Assembly: GCA_947493005.1 (NCBI GenBank)
Contig: CANLOY010000001.1
Location: forward strand, 893,209-957,208
Direction of reading: 5' to 3'
DNA from: an uncultured Roseivirga sp.
GTDB taxonomy: Bacteria > Bacteroidota > Bacteroidia > Cytophagales > Cyclobacteriaceae
DNA: 64,000 bases
How positions within the stretch are numbered: position 1 is the first letter of the stretch; each line of letters starts with the position of its first letter. Shown in pieces: positions 36,258-44,620 of this stretch. Made by a program: the position numbers and the translations under genes. A model generated the notes under the pieces. The model was not told where the DNA came from. It did not search any database and saw nothing but the letters and a program-made list of their open reading frames with translations.

Positions 36258-36961
36258 TAGAAGTTTGGAGAGAGTAAATATTTAGAATAGAACTCGTCAA
36301 TTACAGCAACGGCTTGAGTTGGAGTTTCTACCAGGTTGATCAAATCCAGGTCTTTTTCACTAATGTTTCCGAAAGAAAGCATGGTGTTTTTTATCCAGTC
36401 TAATAAACCTCCCCAGTACTCTTTACCTACCAATACAATTGGGAAACGGCCTATTTTATTGGTTTGGATTAGGGTAATCGCTTCAAATAGTTCGTCAAGC
36501 GTACCAAAGCCCCCTGGCATTACAATAAAACCTTGAGAGTATTTCACGAACATCACTTTTCTTACAAAGAAATAATCGAAAGAAATCAGCTTGTCCGGGT
36601 CAATATAGATGTTGTTTCCCTGCTCGAAAGGAAGCTCAATACCAAGTCCTACAGACTTACCATTTTCACTATTGGCTCCTTTATTACCAGCTTCCATTAT
36701 ACCAGGGCCACCACCTGTAATTACACCATAACCATGTCTAACCAGTTTTGCCGCAATTTCTTCGGCCATTTTATAATGAGGTTGATCTGGTTTGGTTCGT
36801 GCAGATCCAAAAATAGAAACGCATGGTCCGATTTTAGCCAGTTTCTCAAAACCTTCGACCATTTCGGCCATAACTTTGAAAATTACCCATGAGTTGTGGC
36901 TTTTGATTTCGTTCCAGTCTCTATCTTTAAAGGCCTGCTTTATTTTATCTTCATTTGTCAT
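36257..36961 (-). CDS. LOG-family (TIGR00730) nucleotide phosphoribohydrolase-like protein
   Basis: The 234-residue Rossmann-fold protein has the LOG signatures GGGPGIMEAGNKGA and PGGFGTLDELFEAI. Family members cleave nucleoside 5'-monophosphates to base and ribose 5-phosphate; some make cytokinins and others act in nucleotide salvage. The longer Bacteroidota type (SIFGSARTKPDQPHY) is the best match from memory. It is cotranscribed with the HAD phosphatase, which could plausibly act on a product of the same pathway. Confidence 0.88.
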   Translation of the reverse strand: MTNEDKIKQAFKDRDWNEIKSHNSWVIFKVMAEMVEGFEKLAKIGPCVSIFGSARTKPDQPHYKMAEEIAAKLVRHGYGVITGGGPGIMEAGNKGANSENGKSVGLGIELPFEQGNNIYIDPDKLISFDYFFVRKVMFVKYSQGFIVMPGGFGTLDELFEAITLIQTNKIGRFPIVLVGKEYWGGLLDWIKNTMLSFGNISEKDLDLINLVETPTQAVAVIDEFYSKYLLSPNF

Positions 36962-37091
36962 ATTCTTCTAAAATTTAATTGTGCGTATACAACGCGGCTT
37001 ACTGAAATTTAGTGAGCCCAACCTACCACATACGAATGAATCAGGTAAAGGTTGGTTTAAAAAATTGTGAAGGCAGAGTTTTCTAAATTAC

Positions 37092-37991
37092 TTAGCGGGC
37101 AAGGTCTGCCAATGCCTGTTGCAATTTAGGGAACTTGAATTTAAAACCTGCTTTCTGAATTTTTTCACTGCTGATTTTGCTCCCTCCAATGACAATTACG
37201 GCCATTTCTCCAAGCATGATTTTCAGCACAAGTTTGGGCACAGGAATCGGCAGAAATGTCTTTTTAAAAGCTTTGGCGGCTTGCTTAGTCAATTCTTTAT
37301 TGGTTTCGGGCCTCGGCCCAACAGCGTTGTATGGTCCTTCCCAGTCGGAATTGTCTATTGCCTCAATAAACATGTTACACAAGTCTGTCATGTGAATCCA
37401 ACTCATGTATTGATCTCCTTTGCCTAAAGGTGCTGCAACTGGAGGTTTAAGTAGCTCTACCAATGCTCCTCCTTTAGGGCTTAATACAACACCCACCCTT
37501 AGTTGTACTAATCTGATTCCTAGTGTTTGGATTTTATTGGTTGCGGTTTCCCAGGCATCTGTTACATGGGCCAGAAAATCATGCCCCACAGGAGCCGTTT
37601 CTTTGACCATTATGTTTCCGGTATCATTTCCATAAATACCTATGGCCGATGCTGCAATAAAGGTCTTTACCTGATGATTGCCTTTTTCCAGCTCCTTAAA
37701 AAGTAAAATAGAGGTCTTTGTCCGGCTATTGTAAATTTCATCTTTACGCTCTGGTGTCCATTTAGATTCGGCTACACTTGCGCCTGCCAGGTGAATAACG
37801 GTATCTACCCCGTTAAATGCTTCAGGTTCTATGTACTCACGTTTATAATCCCACTCAAATACAGTATACAGGTCGCTTTTGGACTTCTTTCTACTGAGCA
37901 CTACTATTTCATGACCAAGCCTCTTAAGCATTGGAATAAGTGCCGTACCTACTAAACCAGTACCTCCTGTTATTAGTATCTTCTGTGACAT
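37092..37991 (-). CDS. TIGR01777-family NAD(P)-dependent epimerase
   Basis: The 299-residue SDR-type protein opens with the nucleotide-binding loop ITGGTGLVGTALI. It then has HLAGASVAE and the SDR39U1/YfcH-type features AASAIGIYGN and VLSPKGGAL. The C-terminal DUF1731 segment (PVPKLVLKIMLGEMAVIVIGGSKISSEKIQKAGF) confirms the family. Its substrate is unknown. It is monocistronic on the minus strand. Confidence 0.9.
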   Translation of the reverse strand: MSQKILITGGTGLVGTALIPMLKRLGHEIVVLSRKKSKSDLYTVFEWDYKREYIEPEAFNGVDTVIHLAGASVAESKWTPERKDEIYNSRTKTSILLFKELEKGNHQVKTFIAASAIGIYGNDTGNIMVKETAPVGHDFLAHVTDAWETATNKIQTLGIRLVQLRVGVVLSPKGGALVELLKPPVAAPLGKGDQYMSWIHMTDLCNMFIEAIDNSDWEGPYNAVGPRPETNKELTKQAAKAFKKTFLPIPVPKLVLKIMLGEMAVIVIGGSKISSEKIQKAGFKFKFPKLQQALADLAR

Positions 37992-38098
37992 ACTTTATAA
38001 AGCGATTTCAACGTGAATATGTTCAGCTAATATAGGCGTTGCTTGCGAAAAGGCTGTTCATAATTATCATGTTGATGCCAAGCAAAACTGAGGAGAGG

Positions 38099-38128
38099 GG
38101 AGATTGCTTCGCTTTGCTCGCAAAGACG
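38099..38128 (+). repeat. 30-bp dispersed intergenic repeat, copy 2
   Basis: Starts GGAGATTGCTTCGCTTTGCT and ends CGCAAAGACG. It is closely similar to 38328-38357 and inverse to 17679-17708. Confidence 0.75.
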
Positions 38129-38327
38129 CCTGATAGCAGAAAGCCTTACCAAGCCGGACAGGGATCGTCTCTGAAGGATAGATATCTTACTATTTTCCAT
38201 GTTGAGCTTGCCGAAACATCTTTAGGAAAGATAAAGACCCTTCGGTAAACTCAGGGTAAAGAGACAAGCAGGTATTTAAGTGGAAGAACAACGTCCTGAA
38301 GCTTCGGGACAACCTCTTGTACGGAGC

Positions 38328-38357
38328 GGAGATTGCTTCGCTTTGCTCCCAATGACG
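38328..38357 (+). repeat. 30-bp dispersed intergenic repeat, copy 3
   Basis: Starts GGAGATTGCTTCGCTTTGCT and ends CCCAATGACG. It shares its first 21 bases with copy 2. Confidence 0.75.
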
Positions 38358-38364
38358 GGCAAAT

Positions 38365-38393
38365 AAAAAAGCCCTACCAAAACTGGCAGGGCT
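38365..38393 (-). terminator. Terminator of the TonB receptor transcript
   Basis: On the minus strand AGCCCTGCC and GGTAGGGCT pair with one mismatch around an AGTTTT loop and are followed by six T. It lies 23 bp after the receptor stop. Confidence 0.75.
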
Positions 38394-38415
38394 CTATACT
38401 TAAATAGTAGTTAGA

Positions 38416-41262
38416 CTATCTTAAGAAATTGTAGCTGTATTTTATTCTTATTGAAGTTCCAGGATCTCTTCGGGTTTCAATAAAGTTGGTGCTTCCAAAC
38501 GACTCAAATTCTCTTTCTCTTAAATCACCTAGCAGGTTGTTTACTCTTAAACCAAAAGTGTGCTCTCCATCCAACCCAAAGCTTTTCTGAACATTGAAGT
38601 TCAAGCTGTTGAATGGTACATCATAAGTATCAGGAGTACGGTTAACACCAACAACCGCAAGTGTTCTTCCCTGAACATTGTAACCTACACTAACTTCCCA
38701 GAAGTTTTCCAGGTCAGTATAGTTAAGAGAAGCATTAATGATATAGGGAGGCTGCCCTACAAAGTCACGAGTTAATTCAAACTTTTCACCAGCTCTTAAA
38801 CCGTTAATTCTACCAATTTGCTCTGCTGCATTAAGGTTAACTTTTGCATCAGTAACGGTGATGTTAGAAATGAAAGTTAAGTTTTCCAGCTTAGGCGTAA
38901 TAAACGCAAGGTTCTTTCGGATTTCTAATTCAACTCCTGTGATTTCAGCATTACCCACGTTTCTGGGAGAGAAATCGTTTGGTGCAGCTTCAGATCTGAT
39001 CAGTTCGATTGGGTTAGTAAAATCCTTAATGAAACCACCTATTGATATAGTCTCTCCTCTACCGAAGAAATATTCCCACCTGATATCGAAGTTGTCAATA
39101 TTGGTTTCAACCAGGTCGATGTTACCAATAAAGGTTCTTCCTGTTAATACATCTTGAATCTCAGCGGTTGACTTCTCTTTGAAAGAAGGTCTTGCAATTG
39201 TTCTTGCATAAGAAGCTCTTAAGTTAGAGTTCTCAAAAACATTGTATATCAAGTTCAAGGAAGGGAAGAACTCGAATGAACTCAATACTTTTTCATCCTC
39301 AAAAACTCTTCCTGTAGGGTCATTTGGATTAGCACCAGCCTGGTTTACCCCTGTGTACCATTGATCATACTGTTCTACCCTAAGACCAACAATAGTCTTA
39401 AGTTTTTCAGTTACAGCCAACTCACTCATTGCATAAGCTCCGGTAGTGTTAATTCTACCTTCGTAAGCATTAGAAAGGTTAAAGTTGCTCTGAATGTAAA
39501 CACCAGTACCTCTGTCTGGATTCCAGATGTTATCAGGAGTAAATAAGTTATCAGGGTTACTGTCCAGACCTAACAAGTTCTGGTTTCCTCTGATTTGAGT
39601 AACAAAGTTCTGGATTTCGTAATCCCTTGTTTTATAGATATTGCTTAAGCCAACTTTTAGCTTTGACGCTCTTCCTCTGAAACTGAAGTCTTGAGTGTAA
39701 TCTACTTTAGCAACGTAGTTTTGCTCATTTAGAGACCTCCAGATTCGGTTAGGCTCTCCACCTTCTTGTGGGTTAATAGAAATTTCGCCTTCATCGATTG
39801 TGAAAGGAGTGATTCTAACATCTTTGTCATTGATAGTAGAGAAAGTAGGAGACACTTTCCACTCCAGCTTTGACTCATTACCGTTGAAGTAGTGCTCACC
39901 ACCAAAAAGAATGTTGGTGAGGAATCGTTCGGTGTATTCCAGGTTGCTTACTCTGGAGGTGTTGAAGTTGTTGTTTGAACGTATTCTTGTTCTTAAGGCT
40001 GCTCTTTGCGTGCCATTCTGGATATGCATGGCCTGGAACCTGTATTTGTTCTTGTCTGTTTTTAGAGAAAGTCCAGCAAGGCCACTCAATTGAACATCTT
40101 TGATTCCTAAAGCACCTTGAAATCTTGTGTCTGATAAAAGTGTGAACTCATCATCGCTTGTTGGCTTTACTGCTGCTCCATCAACTGCATCCTTATAGAA
40201 GGTACTATTATTACTGTAGTTAACAGCTGCAATGTAGCCTAGTTTTCTTCCTTTCCAATCTAGTTGATCTCCTGCTGAAAAACCAAGACTGAAATTAGCA
40301 AAGTTAGATTGTTGCTCTGTAGCCATTGTAGGATCGAAAGACCTTGTGGCAGACTCCGTTAATGGATCGCGAAGAATTGGAGAAGGAATATCTCCTGTTC
40401 TTCCATCAAAAGGTAATTTTCTTGTACCATCATCAAAACCCAGAAAATCAGTGCCTCCACCGTTATAGCCTATGAAATCGCTACGAAGGTGCATGTTAGG
40501 GTTGTATTCCATACTGAAAGACAGGTTCAAAGTCTTTTCATCAGGAAAATCTTTTGTTTCAATGTTCACGGTTCCCCCAACAAAGTCAGCGCTTAGGTCG
40601 GGAGTAAAGTTTTTGTAAACAATGATGTTATCAATTAGGGAAGTAGGGAATATGTCAATCTGGATTGCATTTCGGTCTGGATCTAACCCAGGTACCTCTA
40701 CTCCATTAAGAATTGTCTTTGTATACCTGTCACCAAGACCTCTTACAAAAACATACTGTCCGCCTTGAATAGAAACTCCAGGAACTCTTTTAATTGCTCC
40801 GGCCACATCGCTGTCGCCCGATCTTTTAATTTGCTGAGATGAAATACCATCTATCAGGTTTGTCGCTTTTTTCTTAGCTGTTAACAAGGCAATATCTGTT
40901 GTTTTAATTGCCTCAGCAGTAACCACAACATCTTCCAAAGTGTTGATTGCCTCTTCCATCCAGATAGCATCGATTACAGTAACTTCGCCAGCTTTTACAA
41001 CAACATCTTTGATTGTAACTGTTTTAAAGCTTACAAATTTGGCTTGTATCTCATAAGTACCGGGGGCAACTTCAATTTCGAATTTTCCATCAAAATCGGC
41101 AGCTGCACCGCTTCCTGTGCTTGGAATAAAGACCTGAACACCCCACATAGGCTCTCCGGTAGAACGCTCGTAGGTAGTACCTCTTATTTTTCCTTTTTGG
41201 GCAAAACCAACCTGCGCCACAGCGAGGAAAGATAGGAGCAAAACAAATTTTAGATTTTTCAT
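38416..41262 (-). CDS. TonB-dependent outer-membrane receptor with CarboxypepD_reg-like domain
   Basis: The 948-residue receptor has a signal peptide (to VGFAQ, about residue 22) and a CarboxypepD_reg-like domain (about 25-105; IRGTTYERSTGEPMWGVQVF). The TonB plug contains AIKRVPGVSIQGGQYVFVRGLGDRY and LNGVEVPGLDPDR. A long barrel ends in YSYNFLR. There is no STN domain, so it does not signal through FecR. The substrate is unknown. The gene directly upstream encodes a surface-type lipoprotein, and the pair probably forms an uptake unit analogous to SusC/SusD-type pairs. Confidence 0.92.
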   Translation of the reverse strand: MKNLKFVLLLSFLAVAQVGFAQKGKIRGTTYERSTGEPMWGVQVFIPSTGSGAAADFDGKFEIEVAPGTYEIQAKFVSFKTVTIKDVVVKAGEVTVIDAIWMEEAINTLEDVVVTAEAIKTTDIALLTAKKKATNLIDGISSQQIKRSGDSDVAGAIKRVPGVSIQGGQYVFVRGLGDRYTKTILNGVEVPGLDPDRNAIQIDIFPTSLIDNIIVYKNFTPDLSADFVGGTVNIETKDFPDEKTLNLSFSMEYNPNMHLRSDFIGYNGGGTDFLGFDDGTRKLPFDGRTGDIPSPILRDPLTESATRSFDPTMATEQQSNFANFSLGFSAGDQLDWKGRKLGYIAAVNYSNNSTFYKDAVDGAAVKPTSDDEFTLLSDTRFQGALGIKDVQLSGLAGLSLKTDKNKYRFQAMHIQNGTQRAALRTRIRSNNNFNTSRVSNLEYTERFLTNILFGGEHYFNGNESKLEWKVSPTFSTINDKDVRITPFTIDEGEISINPQEGGEPNRIWRSLNEQNYVAKVDYTQDFSFRGRASKLKVGLSNIYKTRDYEIQNFVTQIRGNQNLLGLDSNPDNLFTPDNIWNPDRGTGVYIQSNFNLSNAYEGRINTTGAYAMSELAVTEKLKTIVGLRVEQYDQWYTGVNQAGANPNDPTGRVFEDEKVLSSFEFFPSLNLIYNVFENSNLRASYARTIARPSFKEKSTAEIQDVLTGRTFIGNIDLVETNIDNFDIRWEYFFGRGETISIGGFIKDFTNPIELIRSEAAPNDFSPRNVGNAEITGVELEIRKNLAFITPKLENLTFISNITVTDAKVNLNAAEQIGRINGLRAGEKFELTRDFVGQPPYIINASLNYTDLENFWEVSVGYNVQGRTLAVVGVNRTPDTYDVPFNSLNFNVQKSFGLDGEHTFGLRVNNLLGDLREREFESFGSTNFIETRRDPGTSIRIKYSYNFLR

Positions 41263-41295
41263 TATGGTTTGATTGTTAGTATTTCTCTCTAAATG

Positions 41296-41329
41296 AAATT
41301 GCCCGTGAGCTTTAGCTCACGAGCAATTT
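41296..41329. promoter_or_regulatory. Strong intercistronic hairpin between the lipoprotein and the TonB receptor
   Basis: AAATTGC and GCAATTT, then CGTGAGC and GCTCACG, pair perfectly on either side of a TTTA loop with a single C-A mismatch, giving about 14 bp. No long T-run follows on the minus strand. It may set different expression of the two genes by partial termination or mRNA processing. Confidence 0.55.
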
Positions 41330-41347
41330 CTGTGTATCATTCCTCTA

Positions 41348-43045
41348 CTAGAAGTTAGCCAACAGGCCTAATTTCGAGGTGTATGACCAGGACATTCCTG
41401 AGACATCTGCACCTACAGATCTATTAGCAGTTGTTACAAGCTTGTTACTTGTAGGGAATTTTACGTCTTCGTTGTTATCGATCTGATTTGCTCTGTCCGC
41501 AACAGCAGCAAAAGAAGGATCTAACTTGTCATTTAATATTTTCTTGATGTCGGTAAATGTATTGTTACCATCTCTGTCAAGGCCATTGAACTCAAGGCCA
41601 GAGAATTTGATTAGAACATTACCAGCGTACCCATCAGAGTTCTTAGGATTATCAGATAACTTCTTGTCAGCATCATTAGGGTCAACTGTACCGTCAGCAT
41701 CTAATTCAAGGTCAACACCGGCTTTAAAGCCGAAGAAGTAGATATCTTTAAGGTCGTACTGAGCACCATCTCTAAGGTCAGCAAAGTCAGAAGCACTTCT
41801 ACCCCATGCCGTTGCATTAACAAATTTTCCAATCTCAGGATCGTCAGCATCATTACCTTCAGGGCCATCTAATTCGAATGGGTGATCTGAGTTGAAACCA
41901 GCATCTACAGCAGCACCAATGTACACTAGGTTAGAAGCAGTTCCGCTCCAGCCTTGATCAGCATCGTATCCATCATCATCAGGATTAAGTACGATGAAGT
42001 TTGAAATGTTAACAGTACCACCAAAGATTTCAACACCATCATCTGCAGAGTTGATGGACTCTACGTGGTTAATTGTAGTTCCAGAACCAACACCACCAAG
42101 GGTTAAGCCTTGAAGCTCGTTTCCAGGGCCTAATTGCTGGCCAGTAAACCTGATAGAGCAATAAGTGAATGAACCAGAGTTGTCAGTAGGGTCGCTACCT
42201 CCGTAAAGGCCTTCACTTACAGAAGAAGGAATTCCTTCAATTTGTTTTTCAGAAGCTTCAGCTACAATTGGAGCGTTTCCTAAGATAAGTACACCTCCCC
42301 AAAGACCAAGGTCGTTGTTAATGTCTAAAGTAGAAGTAAACTCTCCAACATTGATGTTGTCAAGAATAGAAGTAAATACGATTGGGTTTGAAGCAGTTCC
42401 GTTAGCCTGAATATCGGCACCTCTTGCTATTAATAATACAGAAGCTAATGCACCTTGTCCGTTAGTGCCTTTAACAATTGTACCAGGCTGAATAGTTAAA
42501 GTAGCACCAGCAGCAACAATCACACGGCCATTAAGTACCCATGCAACATCATTAGTAAATGTAAAATCACGATTGATGATTCCGGAAATCTGAGTTTGCT
42601 TGAACTCAACATCACTTCCGTTGATAGATCTGGTTTCAGTGATATCTGAAGTAGTAAATGTATCAGGAATATCACCTATCTCCATTACTACTGTAGTTTT
42701 TCCAGTGTTTCCAGCAGCATCGGTAACAGTTAATACAATAGAACCTGCACCATTTCCACCAGCAGTATATTCTACAACTATAGTTCCGCTTACATCGCCA
42801 GTTGAAGGCTCCGAAGTAGTAGTAGTAGTTCCGCCAGTTGCTTCAATTGAAGAAGAAGCATAACCACCGGCAACAGTAATGTTAAAAGTAACAGTAGTAG
42901 ATTCATTTTCGGTAACACTGACCTTTGCAGGACCATTAACTACAGGGTCAGCAATTTTTGGATCGTCATCACCGCAAGCAGATACAGTCAATGCGATTGC
43001 TATCACAAAGAGCAAGCTAAATAGTTGATTCAGAGAACGTTTCAT
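41348..43045 (-). CDS. Surface lipoprotein with right-handed beta-helix-like body
   Basis: The 565-residue lipoprotein has a lipobox ending TVSAC at C24. The following GDDD resembles the acidic export signal that sends Bacteroidota lipoproteins to the cell surface. An Ig-like domain (about 40-125) precedes a Gly/Asn/Asp-rich region with short repeated strands (GATLTIQPGTIVKG, NPIVFTSI, WGGVLILGNAPI), consistent with a beta-helix. It lies upstream of the TonB receptor on the same strand with 85 bp and a hairpin between. It probably binds or presents a substrate. Confidence 0.75.
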   Translation of the reverse strand: MKRSLNQLFSLLFVIAIALTVSACGDDDPKIADPVVNGPAKVSVTENESTTVTFNITVAGGYASSSIEATGGTTTTTSEPSTGDVSGTIVVEYTAGGNGAGSIVLTVTDAAGNTGKTTVVMEIGDIPDTFTTSDITETRSINGSDVEFKQTQISGIINRDFTFTNDVAWVLNGRVIVAAGATLTIQPGTIVKGTNGQGALASVLLIARGADIQANGTASNPIVFTSILDNINVGEFTSTLDINNDLGLWGGVLILGNAPIVAEASEKQIEGIPSSVSEGLYGGSDPTDNSGSFTYCSIRFTGQQLGPGNELQGLTLGGVGSGTTINHVESINSADDGVEIFGGTVNISNFIVLNPDDDGYDADQGWSGTASNLVYIGAAVDAGFNSDHPFELDGPEGNDADDPEIGKFVNATAWGRSASDFADLRDGAQYDLKDIYFFGFKAGVDLELDADGTVDPNDADKKLSDNPKNSDGYAGNVLIKFSGLEFNGLDRDGNNTFTDIKKILNDKLDPSFAAVADRANQIDNNEDVKFPTSNKLVTTANRSVGADVSGMSWSYTSKLGLLANF

Positions 43046-43129
43046 GTTTTTGATTAGGTTTTAATTTCTAAACCCAAAACAACATGATTGGAATCACAAA
43101 GCTTTTACCTCTTTGTTAAGAATAGTTGT

Positions 43130-43168
43130 CATTCTGTTTAACAATATGTTAGCCAGATTAACAGAATG
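43130..43168. promoter_or_regulatory. Inverted repeat upstream of the lipoprotein/TonB receptor operon
   Basis: CATTCTGTT (43130-43138) and AACAGAATG (43160-43168) are perfect complements separated by 21 nt, without a T-run. It lies 85-120 bp before the lipoprotein start and just after the MoxR gene end, so it could be an operator for the uptake operon or a weak terminator of moxR. Confidence 0.35.
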
Positions 43169-43179
43169 TTATCAAAGAC

Positions 43180-44169
43180 TTAATGATTGATTGGTATCTT
43201 CTTTAGCAGCTTTTCGATAATATTCTCGGTGGTAATACCGTCAGCTTCTGCTTCGTAGTTAAGGATAATTCTATGGTTCAATACATCTGAAGCAATTGCC
43301 TTAATATCCTCAGGAAGCACATAATCACGCTGATTAAAGAAGGCCATAGCTTTGGCTGCCAGATTCAAATTAATACTAGCTCTTGGAGAAGCTCCAAACT
43401 GCATATAATAGGCTTCATCATTTAAACCATACTCTTTAGGGCTTCTTGTAGCAAATACTAATTCTATAATGTATTTCTCAAGTGATTCAGATATTGTTAC
43501 TTGATTTACTTCATCACGAATGGCGAAAATGTCTTCTTTGGTTAACAACGTTTCAATTTCGGGCTGAAACTTCATGTTGGCCATTCTTCGCATCACTTCC
43601 AGCTCTTCTTCTTTAGCAGGATAATCAACCTTTACTTTAAGCATAAAACGGTCAATCTGGGCTTCTGGTAGGCTGTATGTTCCTTCCTGATCGATTGGAT
43701 TTTGAGTTGCCAATACTAAGAAAGGTCTGTCAAGCTTATAACTGGTTTCTCCAATAGTAACTGTTTTCTCCTGCATAGCCTCTAACAATGCAGACTGTAC
43801 TTTGGCTGGAGCACGGTTCACCTCATCCGCTAAGATCACGTTACCAAAGATTGGGCCTTTCTTTACTTCAAACTCTGCTTTCTTTTGATTATAGATCATT
43901 GTACCTACCAAATCAGCAGGTAGTAAGTCAGGCGTAAATTGAATCCTTTGAAAATCAAGGTGGAGTACATCTGCCAGGGTGTTTACAGTTAATGTCTTAG
44001 CAATTCCCGGTACACCTTCTAACAAGATATGACCATTGGTAAAGAGACCAATCAATAAACGGTTGACCATATATTCCTGTCCAACCACAATCTTGCCCAC
44101 CTCGGCAGCTACACGGTTAATCTTATCCTGATGTTCCTTTTTTAAGTCGTTTGATACAACCTCTTCCAT
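43180..44169 (-). CDS. MoxR-family AAA+ ATPase
   Basis: The 329-residue AAA_3 ATPase has Walker A GVPGIAKT (about residues 52-59), Walker B VILADEVNRAPAKVQSALLEAM, and sensor 1 VLATQNPIDQEGTYSLPEAQ with the arginine finger QIDRFMLK. MoxR proteins act as chaperones in the maturation of partner proteins, usually with VWA/DUF58 genes next to them. None lies beside this gene here. ATG 44169 is preferred over a TTG three codons upstream. Confidence 0.92.
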   Translation of the reverse strand: MEEVVSNDLKKEHQDKINRVAAEVGKIVVGQEYMVNRLLIGLFTNGHILLEGVPGIAKTLTVNTLADVLHLDFQRIQFTPDLLPADLVGTMIYNQKKAEFEVKKGPIFGNVILADEVNRAPAKVQSALLEAMQEKTVTIGETSYKLDRPFLVLATQNPIDQEGTYSLPEAQIDRFMLKVKVDYPAKEEELEVMRRMANMKFQPEIETLLTKEDIFAIRDEVNQVTISESLEKYIIELVFATRSPKEYGLNDEAYYMQFGASPRASINLNLAAKAMAFFNQRDYVLPEDIKAIASDVLNHRIILNYEAEADGITTENIIEKLLKKIPINH

Positions 44170-44620
44170 GATTTTCAATTCTTAAAGCGTGCTAAAATAA
44201 TCAAATAGATAATATACTGACCATAATACTTACATGAGCGCAAAAGGTTTGCTCAAATGAGTAAAAAGCAAATATGGATGATAGCCCAACGATCTCACAA
44301 TATCGCCTTTGCATTTAACAAGAATTAACAGCGAAAAAACTTTAAATTTTTTTTGATCATAAATGCACAAAAGAATCTAAAAGCCTCCTCTTTTCTTTCA
44401 ATTCACCTGAGATACAGGGATTTGTTTTTCACATTTCTATTTTTGAAGAGCAGCCTGTCGTATAAGAAAAATACAAAAAACAATCGCGCTTAACAAAGCG
44501 GCATTTTTGGATAATTCTAAGAGTGTCCAAATAGTTGTTGGGTTTGATTATTAAATATAAAGGGTTGATATTCAGTCTGTGGAAGAATAATATTTTACCT
44601 AAGCATAAACAGCCACAAAA
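44170..44620. other. Divergent intergenic region between moxR and the giant SprB-repeat gene
   Basis: About 450 bp without a gene. It is AT-rich with several homopolymeric A/T runs (for example near 44340-44352). It must contain the promoters of both divergent genes, but no confident -33/-7 pair of the Bacteroidota type could be placed. Confidence 0.5.

Larger units (their letters stand above)
37992..38415. other. Intergenic region with two copies of a 30-bp repeat and a terminator
   Basis: This 424-bp gap contains no gene. It carries two copies of the GGAGATTGCTTCGCTTTGCT repeat in one orientation. Remnants of other intergenic motifs are also present, such as TTGAGCTTGCCGAAAC near 38202. 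At the right end lies the terminator of the minus-strand TonB receptor. Confidence 0.6.
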
